From: Hydractinia echinata
Taxonomy: Eukaryota; Cnidaria; Hydrozoa; Anthoathecata; Hydractiniidae
Direction of reading: 5' to 3'
DNA length: 64,000 nt
Assembly: GCA_030067915.1 (NCBI GenBank)
Contig: JASGCC010000059.1
Span: 434,001 to 498,000 of the forward strand
How positions within the stretch are numbered: the first letter of the stretch is position 1; every line of letters starts with the position of its first letter. Shown piece by piece: positions 19,792 through 34,560 of this stretch. The notes below the pieces were generated by a model. That model did not search any database. It saw only the letters and a program-made list of their open reading frames with translations, and was not told the DNA's origin. Made by a program: the position numbers and the translations under genes.

Positions 19792-22700
19792 TTATCAAAT
19801 ATTACTATTAATTAAAGATATTGTGTGGACTGTTTTTTCTATGCATTGCTATAGTGTAAATATTTTGTTTAAAACAGCAGGGAAGCAGAGGCAAGCTGGT
19901 TCTTTTAGAGAAATTGTTATACCAGTAAAAATAGCATAAAATGACCCAGACATAGCATTTGGAAATTTCTGGTGCTATTTACGGCGATTCCAAGAGGATT
20001 GTCGTTTATCAGAATACTCTGTCAGAAATGAAGCAAATAAACGATAAAGGATTATCACTTGACAGAAGGCATTAGTACCACCTAGTGTTTAAATGAAACC
20101 GATTTTCAAATCGAAGTTTTGTCTTTCAGTTATTTTGTCGAGATATTCCCTGTTTCGCCCTGTTTTAGCTTTTCTGTCGTCCAAAAAATACCGTATCAGT
20201 TCTCTGGAAGACGAGTCAGCCTTGCGAAAATGCGCTTCACTCAATCCATACACGTGACCCTTGAGGAACAAAAGCGGCCAAAAAGGCGCTTGAAATAACG
20301 CATGTTATTCAGTTACTTGGTTAGGCGTCGAGCAGCAAAATGTCATATTTTGCCTATACCTCTCCTAGCAACAGGTAACCATGGCAACCAAGTATCTTCA
20401 GAAAAGACAATCCTCTGCGATATAGTTTTTTTCTAGGGGTACCACCTTAACTGAATAGAATAAAATTAATTCATATAAAAAATGAATTTTAGGATGAAAA
20501 TTTGATTTGATACATGACATATACATTGACTGCAGTACTCCACCCGGATGACATTTTAATTTATTTTATCGCTCAACCTGACGTTTATTGTTGGAAAAGA
20601 CTTTATCGCGTTAACCGCTCCGCTAGATTCGTGACACACCATATACATGTATTAAAAGCACCCAACTCGGTTGTGAATTATGATCTAGCTGCACTCAAGA
20701 GCTCAACCTGGCGTTAAAGGCTTGTTCACTGATGAATTAATTTTGACGCCGGATTTCTTTCTATGTATTGATAAAGATTATAGGCGTTTGGTATAAATAT
20801 CGGTCGCACATGTTCGAAGGGATCTTTCCGTTATCAACATGGGTAGCAACAGCTTGCGAGAGCGTCTGAAGTTGGTTTTCGAATGAGAAAATTCTGACGG
20901 GATAAATTAAATTTATGCCGAATTGCTTGAGGAACTTAAATGTAATTCTATGTTACCATTTCCTGACGTGCTACAAAAGCAAGTCGATATTTGTTTAATC
21001 CAACGAAATTAACCTGCAGAGTACTATCTTCCTGCCGATGTAAAAACAAACAAGTATCGCTGCACAGTAGCTTTACTTTAAGGTTAGTTGTTTTTGTTAA
21101 TCTTTTTTGTTTCTATAATAGCTAAGCTAAGTGTTTCTGCTTATTTGTTACTATGGCTATAATGTTTTGTTTATAATATTAGCTAATCAAAACGTGCAAA
21201 ATATTGGACTGAGAAAAGCAATTTTCAGTCAATTTTGTGGCGAATTTAGCTGTATTTGGTGTCAGGTTGCTACATCTTTTGTTTAGTTAATTTCTAGCGT
21301 TTATTTATTTAGTCTAGTAAACTAAACTCATCATTTTTCTCTTTTTGATATTTTTGATGAGGGTGGGGAAGAGAGATATGTATCCTTTCCACTTATAACT
21401 ACTGTCCACAAAATTTATTACATTTCGTTAGCAAAAAGTTGTAAAATGTTGACATTTTAAGTAGGCATGAAGTTAAAAATTTTCGTTCAGTTTTTTTAAA
21501 GCTTTTTAATGATGTTGTTTTTCAAATAAATTTGACTTTAGTTATCAAAAAAAGTTTCTTCGCCTCACATGTCGATTAAAAAGGCTTGTTATGATTTTAA
21601 AATATCCTGATTGGTTTAAATTTTCGAAAAATCAAGCTGATCGGTTTAAAAAACAATGCCATAGCGGATCAACCGTGACTATTGTAATAAACAATGTGCC
21701 TGTTCTTCGATCGCTGATTTCGAAAATGCAGAAGACACTTTCAGCATTCAAAAATGTATTTTATACTTTTTAGGTACAGCAACGAGAAAGATGCTGAAGA
21801 AACTCAACTCTGCCGATCAAAATGTTCAAGAATATTTTTTAGGAGGAAGATGTATTACTAAGACTTGAATAAAACTAAACGATACGGCTTGATGTTTTCA
21901 TTTCTGTCACGACCTTGTTGAGGAAAACAACTTGGCGGATTAGTGTACGTAAAACTCGTTTTAGTAGCGAAGCTTCTGAAGCAATGGCGTAGAACACGCC
22001 AAGACCCCCAGCATTGTTTTTTTTTATGTGCAACGCTCTGACATAGTAAAAAATTTGGCTAGATCCGCGCCTGCTGAATGCGCGAAAATTGAAAAAAAAT
22101 CAATGGCGCAAAAATTTTCATCAGTGAAGTGAGGGAAACATATCTATCATTGATTTCTTTGTTTGTTTTTTCTAACCGAAAAAAATTGTTATCGACAACG
22201 CTTAACTTTAAATTTAAAAAAACCTTACAAAACACGAAGAGCGTTATTTCGAAGAGATATGTAACTTTTGCATTGGAATTTATTCTTCAGTATGGCATTG
22301 TCAGATCTTTTAGTGAAGTAAAAATATCATGAAAATTCCACTGATAAAAAAAACGGAGAAGAAGTGAATATAAGTTTTTTTCTAAATTTTACGTGTTCAA
22401 CAGCATATTGTGAGTTTTTTTGTGAGTTTTTTTGTTTCTAAAATAACCAATTTCTTTTGCCACTTTCATTAATTTTTCGTAATTTATTTTTTCTTATGTG
22501 CCAAACTTTAATGAAAGTTATTAACAGCCAACGCCGTGCAGAAACAGCCGTTTTTGTTTTGTGATTTACATATTAGCCGGCGTATTCTCGTGAGGATATA
22601 ATTTCAGCTCAGTAAAGAACGCAACCGAGTGGAACGAAAATGATTTACAAAAACATTCGCGTTGCAAAATAGGTTTGGACGTGTAAGAATAATTAACTGA

Positions 22701-25700
22701 AGGTAAATAAACTATTTTTTCAGTATAAAAAGATATAACTTAGCTGTATGACCTTTTCTTTTTAATAATATAGTTAGATATATCTTAGAAAAACCTTTTA
22801 ACAGTATTAAAAACTTTTTTCTTTTCTGATTATTTCAGCCTTATATACTTCTGAGCTTTCAGGTTTAATTGGCTGTATAGCTAATGCATGTAGAATAAAG
22901 TGGGAACAATTTCTGCATATATCAATAATTTTCCCGTGAACTTGCCAAGATAATTTATGCTTTTATATAATAAGTCGTTTTTTATACAATCTATCACAGC
23001 AAGTATTCTTTCTATCTATTCCGGAATGCTTAGCGTTTTCCCATACAATCCGGGTTTTTCGAACAGGTTGTGACCATGAAGCATTGATCGTTATCCCTGT
23101 CATATAGGAGGTTCAGAAGGATGGAAACTTATCTCCGAAGCTTGTTATTTCCGCTTTTCTCTGTGAACAACTTCCTTTACAAGCAGTGCCATTAAAAGGT
23201 TTATTTCAGTCTTAACAAATTCTTTTATAAATCACGACTGAATGAGAACAATCTCTTGCGATGATGATAAGATCCTTTTTTGCTTCCTTGTAATCATGTA
23301 CCTCGCTTAAATGGCGCAGTTATCTTGTAATATCTGTCCTGTGTGGATGCTGGACCTGTTGTCTAACTGACTGGGCATACTTAACTGATAGTGAAATCCA
23401 CTTTGTTTTTTGGTCACCAGAATATCGATTTAAACGAAAGTTTATTTACTATTTTGTGTTTTGACAAAATATGACACAGTGACCAAATAAAGCATGCTGA
23501 ACATGTCAGGTCACAATTTTTAAATATTTTCGCTATAACACACACAGTACTATGTTTTTGCTGTGGATTGGACCAAAAATTAAAAATAGTCTTTGCTAAC
23601 TACAAAGGCTTCTAATCTTGAGCATTCGGTCTTGGAATAGACATTGGCTTTAACGCATCAAGTCCTGTTACATCAATGCGTACGCCATATACAAAGAGAG
23701 TATCATTTTTCCAAGCCGCGTGAAATTCTAAGTTGTAAGTTATCAAGATATGCAAAAGAAAATTCAGAAAATGATCAAATTAAATGCTGTGTCCGATGTA
23801 TAAAGCAATATATTGCGGTCATTATTCAATTGTCGTACTTAATATGTATTTATAAATTTACTGTCATTTACGCTGGAAAGAAGGGATACATAACATACCG
23901 AGAGCAGAAATATTGAAAGGCGCAGTAATGTTTGTTTGTAAGAAGAAATATATTTTAAGACAACGGTATTGGAAGAATTTACCATTTATATGATGGTTCG
24001 CGTTCAATATACGTTCAAAAAGCGGACAGAAACCGCCCCACAGCTGAACTGCAATGGGAGAATTGAGTTGTTATAAAAAGTGCCACCATGTTTTAAACAG
24101 ATGATAAATCGGGCTACCTAGCGTTACCTAGCATGACCTATCTATGTCTCTTCCTGCCAGATTTTTGGGATGGTGATTATCTTTTTTGATCAAAATATCA
24201 AAATGAAGGATTAATGTCATCATGGATTTCACAGATGATTTGTAATCCCTGTTTTCTTAGAATGCTGTTGTTTAGCAAGTACCTTAACAATATGCTACAA
24301 ATTTATTTTACCAAAAGCATTCATTAAGTCTTGTTTCAAATATTACCTTTAGGTTACGATGTGTGAGTGATGCTAAGCTGTTGTTTGGACATTGATGAAA
24401 AGATTCGACATCTGGTTTATGCTCAAGCGTTTCCTGAATTGAGTTAAGGTAAGCAAAATGTTTTTTAGTTATTTGACTTCCTAGAAAGCTAATTTTGTCA
24501 CTTTTCTAGTTGCATTTTGTTTCAGGTAATGGAGCGCTCGTGACGTTTTATGTGTTCAACGTTTATCATAAAAAGTTCAACAGGATTGAAAATATTTGTG
24601 TTAAAAGTTTATTGCTACTTATTTTTTAAGTTCGGACTCCCTCATATTTAGTTCGGACTTCCTCATTTTTAGTTCCATGTGCTGTTCTTGATCTGTCTAT
24701 TTTTATCAATTTAGATTAAACGTTAAAGAGAAGAGAAAAAAGATTACAAGTGTGAAAGCTGACTGATGGCTAAAACTTAGAGAGGAAAAATATGCCGAAT
24801 AATAAATATGTCTTGCTTTATAAATATGTATGGTATTGTGTTGTGTGTGATGATACTCGTACTTGTTAAACAAATCAGCTACCGGTGTAAATTATAAATG
24901 TACACGTTCGATTTAACCCTCGATTCGGCAAGATAGCCTGCGGCACACACGGGATTTGTAGGGATGAATCCCACCCCCCTTGCCGCCACGCGGCGTTGTC
25001 CGAACATTATGAGCGAGAATCGGAGTTGCTTTCCAATAGTGAGTTACTTCGTCTCTGAAAATCACCTGCAGCGGAGAAATTAAATCGAAGGTAAAAAATA
25101 AAACAATTTACAATGCTTTTTTTAAATTAGTAAAAAGGTGTGTCGTATTTCATCCTAGAAGTTTCTCAAACGTTTTTTACCCATTTTTCAGTCATGTCTG
25201 CCAAAATGGACGTGCATTAAGCATGTGTATTAAGTCTAGATAAAAAATATTTGAAAATAGTGTCTGTACAGTTCGGTACAACTACACACCGCATCAGTTT
25301 TTCTTGCTCGAAAATTTGTGGTGGTTGTTCAGGAACTCTCCCCTGCTAGTTATTTCACCTTGAAATAATACCTTTTGGCAAAAAAAGCCAGATTCAAGCC
25401 ACAGGCGTTACACACACAACAAACTTGCCAAATTACCAAGACCATGTCCACCGCCATTCTATGACAATTTATTTGGCAAGAACCAGAACTGTAAACGATA
25501 TCTGTCACTTCTCCATATTTTTGTATTGTTAGGCATTAATCACTCGTAGCGTGGATTGTTTTCCAATACAGGCATTTCGTAAATAACGGCTATTCGATCT
25601 GCAGCGTTGTTTACTTGACCAATGTATACGTGGAAGTAAAATGTCCGCTACCCCAAGGTTTGCTTGGAAATAATTATGGTGTTTGTCAATTTAAGACTTC

Positions 25701-27636
25701 TACTTTGGATAGAAAAGCGATTGATTAGATGTTTATTAAACAGTTAATACTCGCCATATCGGAAAAAATCAACGGATTAGTCCATTGTACGCATTGCGAT
25801 CTTCAGGTTCTTGTGTGTCTAGCATATGCCGTGCATCGGCATTCTTAGCACGAAGGAGCTTTTCGACTGCTATTTTGATCAAAATACTGGTATTATTAAT
25901 ATAGTTGCGATTAACGTGGAAATAACGCATCTCGAAAGAAACACTGACCTTTCTGCCGAGATAATCAACATCTCGGTGTGAGGGTAACTTAACTCATTTG
26001 GCCATATGAACCGGGGTTTCCTCGGTAGACAGGAATAAATTTATGTCGATTCCGCATATTTTATTGAAATGAACAATAGATTCTTATCACAACAAACAAT
26101 AGACACTATCACATGGTATTTTCTCAACCGAAAAAAAGCTTTCTCGCCAATAACATATGAGCGGAAAGTAAAAATGATATCATGTTGAAATATTTTCCTA
26201 GCAACTGAGGAAATATTTCCCATATAAATGGAGTTTATTGAGAATTTTCACCAAATTTGGAAGCTGGCCAATGAAGATAATATATCTACCTTATTGTAAC
26301 GCTGGATTTAACTTACGTTGCCCTGTTGTTTTTGTCAAGTTATGTAATGAAAACGTGCGTAAACAACATTCAATGCTAAACCTATATAATGTTGTGCAAA
26401 GTTTGATATGTTGCATAATATCAATATACATTTAGATGATTTGACAATAATGTGGAATACTTCTCTCTGTCACGTCAACATTTGTGATTGCATCTATAGT
26501 CAGACAATGAGGAAATAACGATCACGATGGCTTTCGTAACTCATGGAGCGACAACCCATTAACGTGAAACGGTATCCTTTATGTAAGTATTTATAAAGTG
26601 GCAGACAGCCTTTGTTACTAGTTTCCTCAAATAATTACTTTTTTGTAAATAACCTTTAAAAGGATAAAGAAGAAGAATACCTCAATTTAGTCAAGGACTA
26701 AACTCCAACTGTGGAGTATTAATCTGTTTCATTCTGTTGTTATGCTGTAGAACACACTTTGCCGTCTTCTGTTATTTACATAAATAAATAAGTCATTATT
26801 CTGACATATAACCAGATAGTGTTTAGCTTGACAGGCATGTATTGTGTAAAAAAACATTTTGTTTTATTCTTGACTGTAAGAACGCATTGTAGAATTAGTA
26901 TACCTGTAGTTTTCAGACCAAACTACATAGCAAATTTATTTCCACTTTTTCTATGGAAAGAACAAAAATTGTTTCTCTATCGTAGATATTTAAATTTATT
27001 TTTCTTGATTTAACAAATCCTTCTTACCTAAATCAAATTAGTTATTAATTATATTACATTCTATTTTTTCTTATTACTTCATTATTCATTATTATTGTTT
27101 TAGACATGGTTGTAACAAACGATGCCAGTACTATCAAAACTTGATGTTTTCAGCGATTTATATGATCATTAACCCGGCATTCTAAGTAAGTATGGTTTTC
27201 CTTAAAAATTATTTTTTAATTTTTTTATATCAGTTATTTGCATTTCTTATACTTCCTTCTGTTCTGATTAATTTCTAATATTATAATATGGTAAAGCTCT
27301 CCTATCAATTATTTGTAGAAAAGTAATTTCTTTATAAATTATCATTGATTTTGTATCTAAAATATTGCTACCAAACTATTTTTAAAGACACATCCAAGTA
27401 AATGATCCTATTCCATGGTATTTAAATTAAAGAAAAATTCTTTAAGGCGCAGAATTTTACATGAAATCAAATTTAAATATATGTGTCATCTGGCTTTTAG
27501 TCTCAGCTTCATCTTGAGAACAGAAATCGTCTTATTTTACTGACATATACACCAACAATGTATATTTGTGTATTCCACTTTAACGATCTACCCAACGTTT
27601 AAAACTAATCGCAAATCCACAAATAATTATTTTTTA
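19792..27636. other. Long gene-poor stretch
   Basis: No coding region, RNA gene or full element recognised in about 7.8 kb apart from the possible short TIR pair at 19993-20416. All open frames are under 100 codons and without domains. A small GC-rich patch lies near 24930-25000. Confidence 0.45.
19993..20416. repeat. Possible TIR element
   Basis: AGAGGATTGTCGTTTATCAG at the left is matched imperfectly by the reverse complement of the right end (AGAGGATTGTCTTTTCTGAA). No clear target duplication. Confidence 0.3.
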
Positions 27637-28103
27637 TCATGTCATAAAAAAGCAAGTCTATTCTAGGCTAAGTTTTGACAGTTACAGCTGGGCAGTGAAT
27701 GCAATCATTTTTTGGTTAATACTTAGTTGGACAGATTCTGATTAGGCTTTTCCATTTAATGTAGAAAATATGATTAACGATCAGAATTTTACATGAAATC
27801 AAGTTTGAATATAAGTGAGATGGATTGGTTCTAATTTTGAGTTATAACGTTGCAATTTTGTGTCTCAACCTGTACATACACCATGTTTGTATTTTTATGC
27901 AATCCACTTTACCGACATATGCTATGTTCCTAGTTACAGATTAAAAAGCAGTCGCTAATTTCTTACATAATACGTAATGATTTTAAATAAAAAAATAACT
28001 CCGTTTCTGCAATAATCATCATTCATCATGGATCATTTTCCCTCGAAGGCAGCTGTAGCTGTTGAAACGTAGCCTAGAATAAACTTGCTTATTTATGACA
28101 TGA
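27637..28103. repeat. 54-bp inverted repeat pair
   Basis: Arms 27637-27690 and 28050-28103 match at about 48 of 54 positions, including CATGTCATAAA-AAGCAAGT and TCTAGGCTA. A direct duplicate (AGAATTTTACATGAAATCAA) lies at about 27450 and 27783. Probably a decayed transposon. Confidence 0.55.
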
Positions 28104-28423
28104 CAAAATTTATAGAATTCATTGACAATGGTTGAACAGCTAAGTGGTAATATTATTAAAACTTATATTTGCTAGATTTTTTGTTTAGTGCAATGACATT
28201 TAAGAAGAACATGCTAATGGTGTGATAAACAATTGAAAAACAATATTGTCACATAGGTATAACAAACTAGTATCTTTTATATGCTTTTATCTGGTAGTAT
28301 TACGAATAAGAAACTAGAGTCATCTTTGCTGTCATAGTCAGACTTATAGTTTGTTATTGACATAAGAACATCTCTCTGCTCCCATTCCCTTCCACCCTGG
28401 AATAACACTGTTGCTTATATATG

Positions 28424-28828
28424 TACCTTAGTAAACACTATTGATTGCTTAGTAGACTTAGGTAAAAAGTTCGAATTCATAGAACCTCCCTATATGTCCT
28501 AACTAACAGTCACAATATTCATAAACCTTCAAAACAGCCTATATTTCCTCAAATACTTATTTTACCTTAGTAAACACTATTGATTGCTTAGTAGACTTAG
28601 GTAACAATTTCGAATTCATAGAACCTCTCTATATGTCCTAACTAACAGTCACAATACTCAAACAGCCTATATTTCCTCAAATACTTATTTTACCTTGGTA
28701 AACACTATTGATTGCTTAGTAGACTTAGGTAACAATTTCAAATTCGTAGAACCTCCCTATATGCTCTAACTAACAGTCACAATATTCATTAATCTACAAA
28801 ACAGCCTATATTTCCTCAAATAATTATT
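28424..28828. repeat. Tandem repeat, three units of about 128-139 bp
   Basis: Units start at 28424, 28563 and 28691 with TACCTTAGTAAACACTATTG (GG in the third) and end with CAGCCTATATTTCCTCAAAT. A fragment of the unit end recurs at about 29363. Confidence 0.85.
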
Positions 28829-30012
<1,184 letters not shown>

Positions 30013-30220
30013 AAGTAATACTTTTAATTTTTTCAAAACTTCACTTTTTTTAAGAAACAAGAATACGTTCTTTGCTTCTAAAGCTAACATAAGAAAGCGA
30101 TAAATTAAACCCATGAACAGTTAAATGACAATGGTTTTCTATTGTTTGTGATTGCAAGTTTAGGTACATAATTTTTTCTCGTTTATCCAGTTGACAAGGT
30201 TGAGGCATTTGCTTTTATCA

Positions 30221-30291
30221 CAACTGGTAGCTCAACGGTAGAGCAAAGTATATAATATACTTTGATGTGGGTTCAATTCCCACTCAGTTGA
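30221..30291 (+). tRNA. tRNA-like cloverleaf, odd anticodon loop
   Basis: 71 bases fold as a complete cloverleaf: acceptor CAACTGG/TCAGTTG (7 pairs with one G-U), D stem GCTC/GAGC, anticodon stem AAGTA/TACTT and T stem GTGGG/CCCAC. The A box TAGCTCAACGG and a B box (GGTTCAATTCC) are in place. The anticodon loop is TATAATA: position 33 is A where T is expected, and the apparent anticodon TAA (Leu) does not fit a tRNA with a four-base variable loop. It is either a SINE head or a tRNA pseudogene with preserved folding. Confidence 0.45.
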
Positions 30292-30507
30292 ATAATTCCA
30301 TTGGCAATTTAATGTTGGTTTCTGTTTTGGACACATGTGTGAACACTTGTGTTCAGAGTAATAACTTTTATTTTAAATTGTGCTTATGTCCCCTCTTACA
30401 CATTGTGCTACCGCATTCGTAAAGCAATACGCTACTCTAACTGACGTTGTATACGACAAATTACAGTTTTCCTAGATATTTCACATTTTAAAAGAGAAAA
30501 ATCAATT

Positions 30508-30579
30508 ACCGTGGGGATCGAACCGGGGATCACTTCAGTGTTAACCTTAGCTAGTAACCATTACACTATGACGCCCTGG
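30508..30579 (-). pseudogene. tRNA-Val-like pseudogene or SINE head
   Basis: The minus strand has a perfect A box (TAGTGTAATGG) and B box (GGTTCGATCCC), with AAC in the anticodon position as in tRNA-Val. The anticodon and T stems do not pair, so it is not a working tRNA. Confidence 0.5.
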
Positions 30580-31348
30580 AAAGAAGGTGTATTTACTTTG
30601 AGCAAGATTTCTTTTAGCTAAAAAATAAAAAATAACATCGATATATGAAGGGTATAAGGCTAATACATCTGCGCGCGGTTGAGAATAAGCAGGAAGCCCT
30701 TCGCAAGAACATGTGCGCTCTTTATTAAAAAAAAAACACTGAGGTATTAGTTAGATGAGATTAATTTTTAAGGAAGCTGTCATGGCGAATACAACTGCGC
30801 CAGACCTTTTTTCCTTGTGTTATTGTTTTTGTGTATTTATGGCGTTATATTTGTTTTTAATTCCTATTTGTTATTTAACAAGGTTGTTGCTGACCGTTGT
30901 TTCTTGATTGACTTGTTTTGTTGTTGCTGTTTACTTTACAATTTTGCATTTTAGAGTGTTAGATTTCATTTCTAATTGTTAGTTGTTTATTTTCTCTCTT
31001 TAATTACTTAATTTCGTTGGTTTTGATATAATTTCCCTTGTAGATGGCTATAAATGCCTAATTTTGTGATTTTTAATCTTTGTTTTCAATTTTTGGTGCA
31101 TTTTTCTGCTAATTTGATTTTTCTTCCATTGTTTGAAGCTAAAGAAGCAAATAAGCAGGTAAACAAACAAATAAACAGGTAAACAAACAAATAAACAACA
31201 AACTAATAGCTGTATTTTTACAGTATAACCTAACGCAATGAATAGAATAACCTAAAAAAAATCTGGAAAAAAAATCTGAAAAAAATATTCTGGAAAAAAA
31301 TGTTGGAAATGTTAGAAAATATTTTAAAAAAAGTTAGCTACTGGTAGA

Positions 31349-31500
31349 AAAAGAGAAATTCACTTACCTCTCCTCTGATTCCTCACCTTCCTCTCGTTGT
31401 CCACCGGTCACCGTCTCGTCACTGTCAGTCCCGCTCCACGACGACCTCGACCACGTTACAACGACACGGCTGCGCACGGCTAGCACAGGGCAGGGAGAGT
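31349..31500. other. GC-rich island in AT-rich DNA
   Basis: About 150 bp with much higher GC than its surroundings and several CG dinucleotides. On the minus strand it ends in a good splice donor (GAGAG then GTAAGTGA, near 31369). It could be a first exon or promoter, but no coding frame is convincing. Confidence 0.3.
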
Positions 31501-31611
31501 TCTAACTATTTTAACTATGCTTTCTATACTTTTACTTATCCTACCACCCACATGGAAAGGTCACCATTACTTGTGGTGTTTACGGGATAGGGTACAGTAT
31601 ACCTGAAGCTT

Positions 31612-31683
31612 CACCCACTTATGGGTCGCAAATCACGGCTTTGACGCCATGAAGTAATCGCGCTACCGACTGCGCTGCTGCGA
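31612..31683 (-). pseudogene. tRNA-Met-like pseudogene
   Basis: The minus strand reads AGCGCAGTCGGTAGCGCG, as in elongator tRNA-Met, with CAT at the anticodon position. The B box has decayed to ATTTGCGACC. Confidence 0.45.
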
Positions 31684-31754
31684 CACACTGATAACATGTT
31701 TGAAAGTGATAAATATTGTACAATTGTGTTCAGTTTGGAATAAATAAGTATGAC

Positions 31755-31824
31755 TTCAATGGGGTTCGAACCCAGAATGTATCAATTACGAAACCGCAGC
31801 TCTACCGCTGGACCACAGCAGATG
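31755..31824 (-). pseudogene. tRNA-like sequence with intact pol III boxes
   Basis: The minus strand has A box TGGTCCAGCGG and B box GGTTCGAACCC, the right distance apart. The stems are imperfect; the apparent anticodon is CGT. Likely a SINE head or tRNA pseudogene. Another isolated B box lies at about 32010 on the minus strand. Confidence 0.45.
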
Positions 31825-32338
31825 ACACAACAGCGCGGGTTTAAACTCTTATAGCAGGCCAAGTGTTATGAAGATTTACATAATACAAGCATTGATGGTT
31901 CGTTTTCAAGGGACCGAAAAGTATCTTTGAATACACAAATGAGTAATTTAATTGTGATTTATATAGCAGGTGAAAAAAATAATGGGACAACGAAATTTTA
32001 AAGAATTCGAGTGGGGTTCGAACCTACAAATTTTTTGATTAAGTTATGATCATTCCAAAATCCTGTTCGGATTAACGGAAACGGAATCGGGGTCAAAATA
32101 CGCGGGATGGCAATTATTATCCTTTCTTCAGAACAGCTTGCATTTGTCATTTTTGATCAACGTTTGCTAATACGATTTGGGGCGAAAAAGCGCAAAATCT
32201 GCATCGAATAAGGTCTAAGTTCCTTCAAGTTTTAACTGCAAATTACTCCATCAATATTTGATATTGGGACTAAACTTTTGAGAGAATTTTCCCCGGTTCG
32301 CTTTAGGGTTTGCAAACCACTTGGAAATTAAAAATAGA

Positions 32339-32442
32339 CTAATCAGTAGCCCGTGGATTTTTTATATATATATCTCTCTTTTCCGTTGCAGGATTTTTTA
32401 GCGCATAAACAGACAGAAGGAATACGACTATTATTATAGAGA
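32339..32442 (-). mobile_element. Mini-Helitron, decayed
   Basis: On the minus strand it starts A|TCTCTATAATAATAG and ends with CACGGGCTACTGATTAG before T. The terminal CTRR has become TTAG and the hairpin is lost on one side. Confidence 0.5.
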
Positions 32443-34336
32443 TGTTATTATTGTCAACAATTTATTTTATGAATAATTGGTGAGATTAACTGACCAGCAA
32501 AAGTAGTTCTTAAACCCGATGCTTAAATTGATGTGAAATTGTAAATGAATAAAATGACCATAGGCGTGGAAAATATTATTGCAGGAGAAAAATCTGCCAC
32601 ATACTCTCTCTTCTCCTAGTAGCTACTGAGGCGTCACAAGGCGTCGCCTAGGACGAATAGGAAGGTTAGGTTTTCACAGATTAAAAGTTGTCTAAAAATA
32701 TTGTTACTGCAACAGATAAAGAATGATGCAAATACAATGAACTCTTTCTGTCTCCATCACTTTAACATCTATCTTGAACAAATTCTTTTCATCCCTATTT
32801 TAGTCTTAAACTTACTATACAATTACTACTACCTCTCGGTGAGTGTGAGATAGAAAGAGCACACTGTACCTGTCATTTATATAATGCTATGTTTGTTAAA
32901 AATGTTTATCTTAAATAATCTCACCCTAAAAATGCATTTTCGCCCTCAACTTAAAAAGAAGATGTGAATCAAATATGCAAACGTTACGTCACAAATATTG
33001 CACGGTTAATATTGGGGTGTAACTGCATAATAATGTGTAAATCAATACGTTCTGATACGGCAAGTGGAAAGAAGAATTTGCGCGCCAAGAATATTTCGCG
33101 CAGAAAAAAAAATCAACATAAAATTTGTCGTCACGTTTCTTTTTTTAAGTTTTTAAGCTTAATAGGAAATTAAGTACGTACTAATTTGTATGTCATATAA
33201 CAGTAAAGTATCCTCACAAAATTGTGCAGGCCTTCTCACCAAGAACACCCCTCTTCCCTTTAAGTTAAGTCGTGTGCCATCCTCGTTTCCAGGGTTTGTT
33301 GCCTATGTCAAAGCCGCTAGCGCTTACTTGACGGCTAAAAGATATTGCAGACTAAATTCAACCTCCTCGAAAGGAAAACAAAAGCATTCCAAGTTAAAAT
33401 TGTCTTCGGATAATGTGCGATGTTGCGATACACGTGGCTATCCCGTGTAGGAAGACACATTATCTTTGAAACAGATTCTAATGTCTTTAAAATTTAACTG
33501 ATACCTATGCAGAAATGTCAAGGCAAAAATCGGGTAAAAATGGGGCAACAACTGCCACATAGTTGGACCGCTAAAACTCTTAAGAACTGGGTTGCAATTA
33601 AAAGTGTTCCTCGTGTATTATATAAAGGGTGATTTGCTCTTATTTACGAAAACAATTAAAAGCCCCACTAAGACCCATAGTTTCAGCTAATGACTCTGTC
33701 ACTCAGAGCGAAAACCTAGATAAAATACAAACCAGAATTAAAAACAAATATAACCCCAAAAATAAACAAGAAATTTACAATACAGACAAAGGAAAATAAC
33801 AAAAGAGTCCGACGCAGTTGTATGCTCCATGACTGCTTTCTTAAAGATTGGTCTAACCAAAATAATATCCCAAAATTCTTACAAAAGTTCAAATGTTTTA
33901 GCCGGAGGGCTTACAGTATATTACCTAACCGCGCGAAGATGTGTAGCCTTCATGCTTTTTATATAGAATCTCTTTTTTGTTTTGTTTTGCTGCAAGGAAA
34001 AATAGGTAGCCTTTACATGGACGCGACAAAAGATTTACCCGGAATAAGATTTTAAATGCTTTTTCATATCTTGGTTGTGTGAACTGCGCATGCGCCATAA
34101 CTTTATACAAGTGGCGATTAACACGGCTCGTCCCCTTTGTTTGATTTTTTCTGCTCAGAAAATTACAAAATCTAAACCCGGGCGCAATAGTTCTCTCAAA
34201 CAATCAATACCTCACTTTTACAGGTTTGGTTCATCTACTAATTATGATTTTTATCTTTCTCTTCCCTATTTTTTTCCCTCTTGGGCGCACTTTAATTCTG
34301 TTGGAACCAAATCCGTTAAAAATAACCTACAACAAA
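32443..34336. other. Intergenic, nothing recognised
   Basis: Short open frames only (such as 33190-33450, 86 codons), without domains. Confidence 0.45.
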
Positions 34337-34560
34337 ACAATTAAAAATTATTATTCAAAGGTAACCTATGGATCGACCGCTAACGCCAGGTCAGATAGCC
34401 TTTATTCAATCATTGATCGATTTCACCACGCGAACAGAAAGCGGTATAAGAAACAAGTTCCGTACGTCTGATGAAGCACTTGTTTCTAAGTTCATCCTTT
34501 TGACAACACAACATTTCTTTCTGTAAATTTATTACTATGAATCCTTCACCGGAGAGTACA
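34337..34560 (+). repeat. Diverged relative of the Penelope nest unit
   Basis: Aligns with 11540-11760 at perhaps 70%: GGTAACC, CGACCGC-AACGCCAGGTC, CAGAAAGCGGTATAAGAAAC and the loop CGTCTGATGAAGC all match. The hairpin stem (34449-34458 with 34478-34487) is kept with a compensating base change. Confidence 0.6.

Noticed and set aside
30221..30291. Functional tRNA-Leu (TAA)
   Set aside because: It has a short variable loop, unlike class II tRNA-Leu, and lacks T at position 33.
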